The position numbers were made by a program, and so were the translations under genes. The notes beneath the pieces were generated by a model. That model saw only the letters and a program-made list of their open reading frames with translations, searched no databases and had not been told where the DNA came from. Below, piece by piece: positions 35,650 to 45,309 of a stretch of 64,000 nucleotides of DNA (positions are counted from its first letter, which is position 1; every line of letters begins with the position of its first letter). Origin of the DNA: JACKII01 sp963807085 (GTDB lineage: Bacteria > Pseudomonadota > Alphaproteobacteria > Bin95); NCBI GenBank assembly GCA_963807085.1, contig CAWEBB010000007.1:1-64000 (forward strand). The letters are read 5' to 3'.

Positions 35650-36144
35650 TCATGTTTTGTCCTTGTCGCTTTGTTCATGATACTGCCCGGGGGTCTGATC
35701 CCGATCATGGCCGTGACGGCCTCTGCGTACCTCGTCTCGCTCGACGGCGCCGTCGCCGTTCCTATCCATATAATCGAACATGCGCGTCAGCCGGTCAGAC
35801 AGTTCGTGTTTATTCAAACTGCCATTGTTGTCGCTATCCTGCCGTTCGAAGCGGCGCTGGATGCGTTCGGCCATAATAGCGTTCACCATAGCGGTGTATT
35901 CGGCCAGATTCAGGTCGCCGTCCTTGTTGGCGTCGAACTCAACGAATTGCTGATCGCGATAGGCGTCCGCCTCGGCGCGGGTGATCTTGCCGTCCTTGTT
36001 CGTATCCAGTCGGTCGAACATCATGTCGCCGCGTTCCTGCATGCCCGCGCTGCGATCGCTGCGATGGGCAACCGCTCCGGCGGCTGCGCCCAAGAAGATG
36101 GTCGCGGCCGACGCCGCCATGATGATCTTTGTTCGCATGTGCAT
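35650..36144 (-). CDS. secreted EF-hand calcium-binding protein
   Basis: A 164-residue protein with a signal peptide (about 1-25, ending AAGAVAH) and four EF-hand loops. The loops are DTNKDGKITRAE, DANKDGDLNLAE, DSDNNGSLNKHE and DRNGDGAVERDE. Each has Asp/Asn at positions 1, 3 and 5, Gly at 6 and Glu at 12, which are calcium-binding ligands. It is predicted to be periplasmic or exported. It is divergent from the OmpR/EnvZ-type pair (36352-38420), and the shared 207-base gap holds a tandem repeat, so it may be a target or a calcium-related partner of that system. Confidence 0.88.
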   Translation of the reverse strand: MHMRTKIIMAASAATIFLGAAAGAVAHRSDRSAGMQERGDMMFDRLDTNKDGKITRAEADAYRDQQFVEFDANKDGDLNLAEYTAMVNAIMAERIQRRFERQDSDNNGSLNKHELSDRLTRMFDYMDRNGDGAVERDEVRRGRHGHDRDQTPGQYHEQSDKDKT

Positions 36145-36289
36145 TGTCAGTTCACTCCATGCTTGCGTCTGCCTCTGTCCGGCCTACTGCCTGAGCCACG
36201 CCGAGCAGGATGCAACCTAGTCCGCGCCTGTCGCAGAATTATCTCGGCAGTTACGGAAAAGGGTGAAGGTTTGTGGCTGGCGGCCTAAT

Positions 36290-36306
36290 TGGTACAGACT
36301 GGTACA
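36290..36306 (+). promoter_or_regulatory. tandem TGGTACA operator candidate
   Basis: TGGTACA occurs at 36290-36296 and 36300-36306, the start of each 10 bases apart. OmpR-type response regulators bind such direct repeats spaced by one helical turn as head-to-tail dimers. It lies 46 bases before the response-regulator ATG, suggesting autoregulation and perhaps control of the divergent EF-hand gene. Confidence 0.55.
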
Positions 36307-36351
36307 AATTGCGGGGCGCGTGGCCCGCTAGTCTTGCCAATATGAGGGAGC

Positions 36352-37071
36352 ATGAACGAAGAACCTCACATTCTGGTGGTGGACGACCACCGCGATATCC
36401 GCGATGCGCTGGCAAAATATCTGGCGCGCAACGGCTATCGCGTCAGCCAAGCCGACAATGCCGGCGCGGCACGCAGGGTCCTGCGCGATGCGGCAATCGA
36501 TCTTTGCGTGCTGGACATCATGATGCCGGGCGAGGATGGCTTGTCGCTCACCCGAGATCTGCGCTCGCAGGGTGCGCTACCGATTATCCTGTTGACCGCC
36601 GTTGCAGAGGAAACCGACCGCATCGTTGGCCTGGAGATGGGCGCTGACGACTATCTGACCAAGCCCTTCAACCCGCGCGAGCTGCTGGCCCGAATCAAGG
36701 CCGTGCTGCGGCGAACGCAGACCCTGCCACCGCAATCGTCGGGCGCCCATGGCGAGCGGCTCAAGGCCGGCCCGTGGATCATCGACCCGGCGGCGCAGGA
36801 AGTCACCGACGCAGCCGGTGAGCCGCTGCCACTCAGCACCGCCGAATTCCGGCTGTTCCTTGCCTTTCTCACCCATCCCCAGCGCGTCCTCTCGCGCGAT
36901 CAGTTGCTCGACCTGACCCAGGGGCGCGCCGCCCTCCCCTTCGACCGCTCCGTCGATAATCTGGTCAGCCGCCTGCGCCGCAAGGTCGAGACGGATCCGA
37001 AAAATCCGACCCTGATCAAGACCCATTGGGGCGGCGGCTATTCCCTGTCGGTGCCGGTCGAAACCGCATGA
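36352..37071 (+). CDS. OmpR-family response regulator
   Basis: A 239-residue protein. The receiver domain has the acidic pair Asp11/Asp12, the phospho-acceptor Asp55 (in LDIMMPGEDG), Thr82 and Lys104 (YLTKPF). The winged-helix DNA-binding domain from about 135 carries STAEFRLFLAFL, the RSVDNLVSRLRRKVE recognition helix and IKTHWGGGYSLS. It is controlled by phosphorylation from the adjacent histidine kinase, whose start overlaps its stop (ATGA). The probable site is the tandem TGGTACA at 36290. Confidence 0.95.
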   Translation: MNEEPHILVVDDHRDIRDALAKYLARNGYRVSQADNAGAARRVLRDAAIDLCVLDIMMPGEDGLSLTRDLRSQGALPIILLTAVAEETDRIVGLEMGADDYLTKPFNPRELLARIKAVLRRTQTLPPQSSGAHGERLKAGPWIIDPAAQEVTDAAGEPLPLSTAEFRLFLAFLTHPQRVLSRDQLLDLTQGRAALPFDRSVDNLVSRLRRKVETDPKNPTLIKTHWGGGYSLSVPVETA

Positions 37072-38420
37072 ACCGGCATTTTCCGTTAAATCTCTGGCCC
37101 CAAGGCTTGGCCGGCCGTCTGATCCTGGCGATGATCGTGGTGCTGCTTGCCGCCCAGGGCGTCGTCATCGCCGTCGCCATGCGGGAACGAATGGACCGGT
37201 TCGAGCGGGACACCGGCGTTTTCCTCGCCCGCCGCCTGGCGCTGGTGGCCGACCTGCTGCGGACTACGCCGCCGGAACTGCACCCTCAGGTTCTTCGCGT
37301 CGCCAGCGCCCCCGGCTTCCGTTTCCGCGTCCGCCGCCAACAGCCCGGCCTGCCGCCGGCGCCGTTCTTTGAAACCTGGCTACGTCCGTACCTGCAAGCC
37401 CAGGGCCTGAGCGGCAGCGTCGTGTTCCGCCTGCCCGCCCGCGTCGAAGGGCGCGGGGACGATAATGCTGGCGACCAGGGCGAAGGGCACGATGAAGGGC
37501 TGGTCGCAGTCCCGGTCAAGGTCGCCGGGGCCGACGCCTGGCTGACCCTTTCCGCAGAGCGCCACCGCGCGCCGCCATGGCCCCGCTATGCCCTGATATC
37601 GCTTTTCCTGGCCGTTGCCGGCAGCGTCATGGTCATCGCCCTGCTGGTGCGCCAGGCAAGCCGTCCCCTCGCCCGCCTCACCGCCGCGGCCGAGCGGCTG
37701 GGCCGGGGCGAGGCGGTGCCGCCGCTCATAGAAAGCGGCCCCATCGACATCCGCACGACCATCGCCGCCTTCAACCGCATGCAGGAGCGCCAGCACCGCT
37801 TCGTGCGGGACCGCACCCGCATGGTGGCAGCCATCAGCCACGATCTGCGCTCACCCATAACGGCGCTCCGCCTGCGCGCGGAGATGGTCGAGCAGGAGGA
37901 TCTGCGCGAGCGCATGATCGCCAGTCTGGACGAGATGCAGCGGATGATGGAGGGGACGCTGGCCTTCGCCCGGGAAGATGCGGCGCAGGAGCCGACGGAA
38001 ACTGTTGACCTTTCGCAGCTGGTCTTCGAGGTGGTCGCCTCGCGCAGAGAACTCGATCACGAAATCCACTGGAAAAGAGGCCCTTACCGGCCTTATCCTT
38101 GCCGGCCGACAGCGCTGAAGCGGGCTGTCGGCAACTTGCTGGACAACGCCATCCGGTATGGCGGCACGGTAGAGGTGGCATTGGAGGGAACCGAGATCAT
38201 CGTGCGCGACCGCGGCCCCGGCATTCCGGAAGACCGGATGGAGCATGTTTTCGAGCCTTTTGCGCGCCTGGAAGAGTCTCGAAACGCCGACACCGGCGGC
38301 GCGGGCTTGGGCCTCGCCATCGCCCGGTCGATCGCCCGCAATCACGGCGGCGAGATCACCCTGAAGAACCGGCCGGGCGGCGGGTTGGAAGCGCGGCTTT
38401 TCTTGCCGCAGGCAGGCTAG
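37068..38420 (+). CDS. EnvZ-like sensor histidine kinase
   Basis: About 450 residues. Two membrane helices (about 13-37 and 176-198) enclose a periplasmic sensor. A HAMP linker follows, then the H-box AAISHDLRSPITALRLRAE, the N-box VGNLLDNAIRYGG and the G-boxes DRGPGIP and GAGLGLAIA. The sensor contains an acidic GDDNAGDQGEGHDEG stretch that could bind a cation. Given the divergent EF-hand gene, calcium or a similar ion is a reasonable but unproven signal. The ATG at 37068 overlaps the response-regulator stop. Confidence 0.93.
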   Translation: MNRHFPLNLWPQGLAGRLILAMIVVLLAAQGVVIAVAMRERMDRFERDTGVFLARRLALVADLLRTTPPELHPQVLRVASAPGFRFRVRRQQPGLPPAPFFETWLRPYLQAQGLSGSVVFRLPARVEGRGDDNAGDQGEGHDEGLVAVPVKVAGADAWLTLSAERHRAPPWPRYALISLFLAVAGSVMVIALLVRQASRPLARLTAAAERLGRGEAVPPLIESGPIDIRTTIAAFNRMQERQHRFVRDRTRMVAAISHDLRSPITALRLRAEMVEQEDLRERMIASLDEMQRMMEGTLAFAREDAAQEPTETVDLSQLVFEVVASRRELDHEIHWKRGPYRPYPCRPTALKRAVGNLLDNAIRYGGTVEVALEGTEIIVRDRGPGIPEDRMEHVFEPFARLEESRNADTGGAGLGLAIARSIARNHGGEITLKNRPGGGLEARLFLPQAG

Positions 38421-38487
38421 CCCTTTCCCCCGCTGCGCCTGTACACTGCGCGCCGACATACCGTTGCCTCTACCAGGGACTTATCCC

Positions 38488-39651
38488 ATGGATTTCGGCC
38501 TGACCGACGACCAGCGCGCCCTGCAGGAAGCGGCCCGCCGCTATTCCCGCGAAAAACTATTGCCCCATTATCAGGCCCGCGAGGGCGAAGGTCACTTCAA
38601 TCGGGAAATGGTCGAGGAGATGGGCGATCTCGGCCTGATTGCGCCCGACCTGCCCGAGAAATACGGCGGCTTGGATGTCGGCGGCGTGACCGCGGGCATC
38701 ATCACCGAGGAAATCGCCTATGGCGACCACTCGGTCAGCTATATTCAGCTGCTGACCATGCTTTGCGCCGGCGTGGTGGCCGAATTCGCCCGGGAAGACG
38801 TGGCGAACGAAGTTTTACCGAAATTCATCAATGGCACAAAGCTCATTGGCTTAGGCCTGACTGAGCCGCGCGGCGGCACGGATGCCGCCAATCTGATCCT
38901 GCGGGCAAAGCGGGACGGCGATAGCTTCGTCCTGAACGGCGAGAAAGCCTCCATCTCCGCCGCCGCCCAGGCGGACTTTCTGGTCGTCGCCGCCCGCACC
39001 GGCACCGAGGGAGAAGGCGCGCGCGGCGTCACCGCTTTTTTGGTGGACATGCACCTGCCGGGCATCAGCCGCGCCGCCTATAACGATCTGGGCTCCAAGG
39101 CCGTTGGCCGGGGCTCGGTCTGGTTCGAGGACGTGCGCGTGCCTGCCCATATGATGGTCGGCGGCGAAGGCCAGGGCTTCACCCAGGTCATGCGCGGCTT
39201 CGACTATTCCCGCGCCCTGATTGGCCATATGTGCCTCGGCCCCGCCCAAGCCAGCATGGACGAAACCTGGCCCTACACCCTGGAGCGCGAGGCATTCGGC
39301 CGGCCCATCGCCGAATTTCAGGGCGTTACCTTCCCGCTGGCGGAGTTCGACACCCAAATACAGGCCGCCCGTCTGCTCTGCCAAAAGACCCTCTGGCTGC
39401 GTGACCAGGGCCTGCCGCACACCAAGGAAGCCGCCATGTGCAAATGGTGGCTGCCCAAGCTCTGTACCGACGCGATCCAGCAATGCCTGCTGACCCACGG
39501 GCACCTCGGTTACAGCATGGACATGCCGCACCAGCAGCGCATGCGCGACGTGCTGGGCCTGCAGATCGGCGACGGCACGGCCCAGGTCTCCAAGATGGTG
39601 ATCGCCCGCGAAACCGTTGGCCGGGCGTCGGTCCAGTACGCAAGGAGGTAG
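38488..39651 (+). CDS. acyl-CoA dehydrogenase
   Basis: A 387-residue FAD enzyme that puts a trans-2,3 double bond into acyl-CoA. Conserved blocks: GLGLTEPRGGTDAANL (FAD loop), then EKASISAAAQADFLVV, then a C-terminal GHLGYSMDMPHQQRMRDVLGLQIGDGTAQV, in which the usual catalytic Glu region can be located only by alignment. The ATG at 38488 begins MDFGLTDDQRAL, the usual N-terminus, and a second ATG is eight codons upstream. It is followed by a nitronate monooxygenase-like gene with a strong SD (AAGGAGGT) that overlaps this stop. Confidence 0.93.
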   Translation: MDFGLTDDQRALQEAARRYSREKLLPHYQAREGEGHFNREMVEEMGDLGLIAPDLPEKYGGLDVGGVTAGIITEEIAYGDHSVSYIQLLTMLCAGVVAEFAREDVANEVLPKFINGTKLIGLGLTEPRGGTDAANLILRAKRDGDSFVLNGEKASISAAAQADFLVVAARTGTEGEGARGVTAFLVDMHLPGISRAAYNDLGSKAVGRGSVWFEDVRVPAHMMVGGEGQGFTQVMRGFDYSRALIGHMCLGPAQASMDETWPYTLEREAFGRPIAEFQGVTFPLAEFDTQIQAARLLCQKTLWLRDQGLPHTKEAAMCKWWLPKLCTDAIQQCLLTHGHLGYSMDMPHQQRMRDVLGLQIGDGTAQVSKMVIARETVGRASVQYARR

Positions 39652-39655
39652 CACC

Positions 39656-40629
39656 ATGTCCCCCGGCTTGACCCGGCGCCTTGCCTTCAACGTTCCCATC
39701 TTCGCCTTCAGCCATTGCCGCGACGTGGTAGTGGAAGTGACCAAGGCTGGCGGCTTCGGCGTATTGGGCGCGTCCACCTTCAGCCCGGAGCAGTTGGCGG
39801 TAGAGCTGGACTGGATCGACCGACATGTCGATGGCCGCGCCTATGGCGTGGATGTCATCATCCCCGTCCGCTACGACACGGAAGCCGAGGCGAACCTCGG
39901 CAAGACCGACCTGCATGCGCTGATCCCGGCAGAGCACCAGAAATTCATGGACGATATTCTGGCGGCGGAAGGTGTTCCCGAATTGCCGGAAGACGAGCGC
40001 CGCCGGGTCAACGAGGAAATCGTGAACGGCTATGGCGGCATGACGCCCGCCGGCGCCAGGCGCCTGCTGGATGTGATCCTGCAGCACGACCGGGTCAAGC
40101 TGGTGGTGACCGCCTTGGGTGCGCCTCCCCCGGATGTGGTGAGGCGCCTGAAGACGGCCGGCATCATGGTTCGGCGGCGGGCGGCATCTCCCGTGGCAGT
40201 CAGATCGCGGCCGTGCTGGCGCTGGGGGCGGAGGGTGTGTGGTGCGGCACCGTTTGGCTGGGCACGCGCGAGAGCGAGCTGACCCCCTTCGCCAAATCCG
40301 CCATCTTCACCGCCCGCACCGAAGACGCCGTCCGCCGCCGCTGCCGTACGGGCAAGACCGTGCGTATGCTGAGGAGCAAGCTGTCCGAGGCCTGGGAGCA
40401 GCCCGGCGCGCCGCCCTACCTGCAAGCACCGCTGCAAGGCATCCTGTTCAACGAGATCACCGCCCGGGTCATGCGGGCCGAACGCGCAGAGCTGCTCTCC
40501 ATTCCTGCCGGACAAAGTGTCGGCACCATGACGGAGGAAACCTCCGTCCGGCAGGTCATGTACGACATGCAACTGGAACTGGCCGATGCGCTCGGCCGCA
40601 TCAATTTCATTGAATTGGCAGGACCCTGA
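39656..40629 (+). pseudogene. nitronate monooxygenase-like, internal deletion and frameshift near 40166
   Basis: A strong SD (AAGGAGGT) precedes the ATG at 39656. The N-terminal part has FNVPIFAFSHCRDVVVEVTKAGGFGVLGAS, and up to about 40160 the frame is intact. It then jumps, and in another frame the C-terminal part begins GGISRGSQIAAVLALGAEGVW and runs to 40629. In the family about 50 residues, including the flavin-binding AQGTEAGGHTG motif, lie between these points, and they are missing here. Either a genuine inactivating deletion or an assembly collapse is possible. The family oxidises nitronates or reduces related compounds with FMN. Confidence 0.75.
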
Positions 40630-40721
40630 CCCTCCAAACCGGATCTCTTTCCGGCGATTGACCGGATCCCCTGTCCTGCCTATGTTCCGGCCTCCTCTTT
40701 CAGTGCCAAAGGATCCCCAAG

Positions 40722-42310
40722 ATGTCGGACCGCCGTTCCGCCGCTCTGGACGCCCGTGCGTGGCCGTTTGAAGAGGCGCGCAAGGTCCAAAAACGCCTGG
40801 AGGGCAAGCCACCGGCAAAAGGCTACGCCCTGTTCGAGACCGGCTACGGCCCCTCGGGCCTGCCCCATATCGGCACCTTTGGCGAGGTGGCCCGCACCAG
40901 CATGGTCCGCCACGCCTTCGCCCGGATTTCCGACATCCCAAGCCGCCTGTTCGCCTTTTCCGATGACATGGACGGCCTGCGCAAGGTGCCGGACAACGTG
41001 CCGAACCAGGAGATTGCTGGCCCAGCATCTGGGCAAGCCGCTGACGCAGGTGCCGGACCCGTTCGGCACCCATGCGAGCTTCGGCGAGCACAACAATGCC
41101 CGCCTCTGCGCCTTTCTCGATTCCTTCGGCTTCGAGTACGAGTTCGTCAGCGCCACCGAATGCTACCAGACCGGCCGCTTCGACGAGGCGCTGCTGCAGG
41201 TGCTGCGCCACTACGATGCCGTCATCAACGTAATCCTGCCGACGCTGGGGTCGGAGCGGCAGGCGACCTACAGCCCCTTCCTGCCGGTCTGCCCGCGCAC
41301 CGGGCATGGTGCTGCAGGAGCCGATCCTGGAGCACGACGTGGAAAAGGGCACCGTGGTCTATAAGGATCCGAAAACCGGGAAACTGATGGAGACGCCCGT
41401 TACCGGCGGCCGCTGCAAGCTGCAATGGAAGGCCGACTGGGCCATGCGCTGGTACGCGCTCGAGGTCGATTACGAGATGAGCGGCAAGGACCTGATCGAC
41501 TCGGTCAACCTGTCGTCGAAGATCTGCCGCATTCTGGGCGGCCGGCCGCCGGAAGGGTTCACCTATGAGCTGTTCCTGGACGAAAACGGCGAGAAGATCT
41601 CCAAGTCCAGGGGCAACGGCCTGTCGGTGGAGGAATGGCTGACCTATGCCCCGCCGGAAGTCGCTCAGCCAGTTCATGTTCAACAAGCCGCGGGCCGCCA
41701 AGAAGCTGTATTTCGACCAGATCCCAAAGGCGGTGGACGAATACCGCACCTGGCTGGCGAAGTTCCCTGAACAGGACGAAGCCCAGCGGCTGGAAAACCC
41801 GGTCTGGCACATCCATCCGGGCTATCCGCCCGCGCCCGACGCGGACCTGACCTTTGGCATTCTGCTGAACCTCGCCAGCGTCGCCAATGCCGAAGACAAG
41901 CGGGTGCTTTGGGGCTTTATCAGCCGCTACCGCCCGTCCGCGACGCCGGAAACCGCGCCCATGCTCGACCGGCTCGCCGGCTATGCCGTGCGTTATTATC
42001 AGGACTTCGTGAAGCCGGCCAAAAAGTATCGCGACCCGGACGAGAAAGAGCGGGCCGCGCTCGCGGATCTGCGCGACGGCGCTGGCGGCGCATCGCCCAC
42101 GACAGCACGGCGGAAGAACTGCAGAACAAGGTGTTCGAGATCGGCAAGAGACATGGTTTCGAAAACCTGCGCGACTGGTTCCGGGCGCTCTACGAAACAC
42201 TGCTCGGCCAAAGCCAGGGGCCACGCATGGGCAGCTTCATCGCGCTCTATGGCATCGCCGAGACCATTGCGTTGATCGATGCGGCGCTGGAGGGGCGCGA
42301 GCGGGAATAG
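40722..42310 (+). pseudogene. lysS: class I lysyl-tRNA synthetase with several frameshifts as assembled
   Basis: The protein similarity runs from MSDRRSAALDARAWPFEEAR to MGSFIALYGIAETIALI. It changes frame at about 41013, 41305, 41658 and 42085. All class I motifs are present, including GPSGLPHIGTFGE (HIGH) and ENGEKISKSRGNG (KMSKS). The first three breaks each look like a single inserted base, and near 42085 more than one indel may be needed. Class I LysRS is the usual and presumably sole enzyme of many alphaproteobacteria. It should be essential, so these are likely sequence errors. Conserved residues remain in every segment. Confidence 0.88.
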
Positions 42311-42437
42311 TTACCAACGGCAGGGCCACGCCCTGCGCTGACAGGGCCCGCTGCCGAGCCAGCCGCGCGATGCTATATGACGAGCGTCCGCATGGGCATG
42401 CGCGCCACCCCAGCCGCCCAGAGGTGATTGTTCCGCC

Positions 42438-44594
42438 ATGACAAAAACCTTGACCGTCGAAGACCTGAACGAGGCGGTTCTGTCCGTCTCCAACATGCAT
42501 TGCGGCGGCTGCGTGCGCGGCATCGAGCGGGCGCTGGGCGAGACCCACGGCATCGCCGAGCGCGCGCCAATCTCAGCACCAAGCGGGTGCGCGTCCAGTT
42601 CGACCCCGCCACCATCGACGTGCCGGGCCTGGTCAGGGCGCTGGCCAATGCGGGTTTCGAAGCCGCGCGTTTCGAGGGCAGTCTGGCCGCGGCCGACGAC
42701 GACAAGAAATTTCTGCTGAAGTGCCTGGCCGTTGCGGGGTTCGCGGCGGCCAACATCATGATGTTGATGGTGGCAGTCTGGGCCGGACTGGTCCAGGACA
42801 TGGAGCCGGAAACCCGGCAACTGTTCCACTGGATCGCCGCGGCGATCGCCCTGCCGGCCGTCGCCTATGCCGGCCGGCCGTTCTTCCGCTCCGCCTGGAC
42901 CGCATTGAAAGCCCGGCGGCTCAACATGGACGTGCCGATCAGCCTGGCCGTTTTGCTCGCGACCGGCATGAGCCTCTGGCAAACGGCGAGCGGTGCGGAC
43001 GAGGTCTATTTCGACGCCGCCGTCTCGCTGTTGTTCTTCCTGCTGATCGGCCGCTATTTGGACGCGCAGGTCCGCGGCAAGGCGCGGGAGGCGGCGGCAA
43101 CCTGCTCGCCTTCGCCGCCAGTGAGGCCACGGTGATCGAGCTGGCGACCGGCGCCACCGCCGGCTGCAATCTTCGGAAGTGCGGGTGGGCGACCGTGTTC
43201 TGGTCGCCAGCGGCGAGAAGGTGCCGGTGGATGGCCGCATCCTCGACGGCGCCACGCAGCTCGATACCAGCCTGATCACCGGCGAATCCGTGCCGCGCGC
43301 CTTTGGCGAGGGCGATACGGTCTATGCGGGCTGCGTCAATCTCGGCCCGTCCGTGCAGATGCAGGTCATCGCCATGGCGGACGACAGCCTGCTGGCGGAT
43401 ATCGCCCGCCTGATGGAAGACGCGCAGCAGTCCCGCGACCGCTTCGTGCGCCTGGCGGACAAGGCGGCGAAAATTTACGCCCCGCTCGTCCATACCCTCG
43501 GCGCGCTCACCGTAGTCGGCTGGCTGATCGCCGGGGCGGGTATCGAACAGGCGCTGATCACCGCAATCGCCGTGCTCATCATCACCTGCCCCTGCGCGCT
43601 GGGCCTGGCGGTGCCGGCGGTGCAAGTCGTGGCCGCGGGCCGGCTGTTCAGGCGGGGCGTGCTGGTGAAAAACGGCGCGGCGCTGGAACGGTTTGCCGAG
43701 ATTGACCGCGTCGTCTTCGACAAGACCGGGACCCTGACCCTGGGCGTGCCATCGGTCACCCGACCCGAGCGATATTCCGATGAGAATCTGCGCGCTGCGG
43801 CCGCCCTCGCCGCCGTCAGCCGGCACCCGCTCTCGCGCGCCATCGTCGATGCGGCGGCCGCACGATTGGGGCCGCTTGCCGCGGCGTCGGGCGCGCATGA
43901 AATACCCGGCGCCGGCATCGAAGCCGACGGCGCCCGGCTAGGCTCGGCCGCTTCGGTGCGGACTGGAAGAAGCGGACGCCGGCGAGGACGGCACCGTTGT
44001 CTGGCTGAGCCGGCCCGATGCGCCGCCGGTCGCCTTTTACTTCACGGACGCCCTGCGGCCCGACGCCAAGGCCGTCGTCGACGAACTGCACCGCCGCAAC
44101 ATTCCGACCAGCCTGCTTTCCGGCGACCGGCCTGGCGCCGTCGCGGCCGTCGCTGAAGCCCTTGGCATCGACCATGCCGAGGCGGGGCTCAGCCCGAAGG
44201 ACAAGATCGCGCGCCTGGAGGAATGGAAAGCCCGGGGCGAGCGCGTGCTTATGGTCGGTGACGGCCTGAACGACGCGCCGGCGCTCGCCGCGGCGCATGC
44301 CTCGCTTTCCCCGGCCAGCGCCGCCGACATCTCGCAGACGGCGGCCGACATGGTCTTTCAGGGACGGTCCCTGGCGCACTACCCGAGGCACTGCTGGTGT
44401 CGAAGGCCGCGCGGCGACACGTTCTGCAAAACTTTGCCCTCGCGGCGCTTTACAACGTTGTAAGCATACCCCTGGCCGTCGCCGGTTTCGTGACGCCGCT
44501 GCTGGCGGCCATCGCCATGTCGACCTCATCGATCCTGGTCACAGCAAACGCCCTGCGCCTGCGGGCCCGGCCGAAGCCCTGGCAGGAGGGATAA
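42438..44594 (+). pseudogene. FixI/CcoI-like copper-translocating P-type ATPase, several frameshifts as assembled
   Basis: The N-terminal metal-binding domain has MHCGGCVRGIERAL. Transmembrane segments follow (LLKCLAVAGFAAANIMMLMVAVWAG), then the CPCALG membrane metal site, DKTGTLT (catalytic Asp) and GDGLNDAPAL. Total length (about 718 residues) and the C-terminal VSKAARRHVLQN match FixI/CcoI copper exporters that supply cbb3 oxidase. Frame jumps occur at about 42565, 43095, 43165, 43970 and 44385. No fixG, fixH or fixS genes were seen. Conserved motifs persist across the breaks, so sequence error is more likely than decay. Confidence 0.82.
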
Positions 44595-44734
44595 ACAAGC
44601 ATCGCATGGCGCCCCGGGCTTCAATGTCGCAGGCGAAAATTTGGTCTGGCTCAGTTGAGGCGCAGCCGACCCTACCCACATTCTTGGGATACAGCCAAAA
44701 GCGAGGCTGAACGCGTAGACCAACAATAGGAGGG

Positions 44735-45226
44735 ATGACCATGAGCTTGTTTCCCACTCGCTGGAGCGGAAATCTCCCCAGTCAGTCCAACCAGAACCCG
44801 TTTTCGGCGCTACATGAGGAGATGAACCGCCTGTTCGACTCGTTTGGCGGCCGCTTCGGCGCACCGGCAGAACGAGCCTCCGGCTGGCTCGCGCCCCGCA
44901 TCGACGTGGCGGAGACGGATGATGCCGTCCAGATCACCGCGGAACTGCCGGGCGTGGAAGAAAACGAGGTCGAGGTGACGCTGATCGACGATGTGCTGAC
45001 CATCAAGGGCGAAAAACAGTCTAAATCCACCCAGGAGGGAGAGGGCAAGACCTATCGCCTGGTGGAGCGGAGCTATGGCTCGTTCCAGCGCAGCCTGCCC
45101 TTGCCGTTCAAAGCCGATCCGGAGAAAGTCCAGGCCAACTTCGACAAGGGCGTGCTTTCAGTAACCGTGCCGAAACCGCCGGAAGTCGAGGCGAAGAGCC
45201 ACCGGATCGAAATCGGCAAGAAATAA
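44735..45226 (+). CDS. Hsp20 / alpha-crystallin small heat-shock protein
   Basis: A 163-residue chaperone. The alpha-crystallin domain spans about 50-150, with ITAELPGVEENEVEVTLIDD, GEKQSKSTQEGEGKTYRLVERSYGSF (this segment is longer than 20, so only its ends matter: VERSYGSF) and the conserved FDKGVLSVTVPKP. The N-terminus (PFSALHEEMNRLFDSF) is typical of bacterial class A proteins. ATGs at 44735 and 44741 are both possible after AGGAGGG. It binds unfolding proteins under stress. It lies 140 bases after the copper ATPase. Confidence 0.9.
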   Translation: MTMSLFPTRWSGNLPSQSNQNPFSALHEEMNRLFDSFGGRFGAPAERASGWLAPRIDVAETDDAVQITAELPGVEENEVEVTLIDDVLTIKGEKQSKSTQEGEGKTYRLVERSYGSFQRSLPLPFKADPEKVQANFDKGVLSVTVPKPPEVEAKSHRIEIGKK

Positions 45227-45309
45227 AGGTACTTGGTTGGGGCGGCCGTAGGATGCGGTCGCCCACACGCTGCGATGCACCCTTGATTGCGCCGGGTTCC
45301 TTCGCGAGT

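Noticed and set aside
40722..42310. Programmed ribosomal frameshifting in lysS
   Set aside because: Several shifts in varied contexts, without slippery heptamers or downstream structures, and similar damage in neighbouring unrelated genes, point to sequence errors.
42322..42345. GCAGGGC/GCCCTGC inverted repeat after lysS as a terminator
   Set aside because: The stem is only 7 bp and no T-rich tail follows, so it is not claimed as a terminator.
45280..45300. FNR box near the FNR-type regulator
   Set aside because: Only one TTGAT half-site (45285) is seen. The other half does not match ATCAA.
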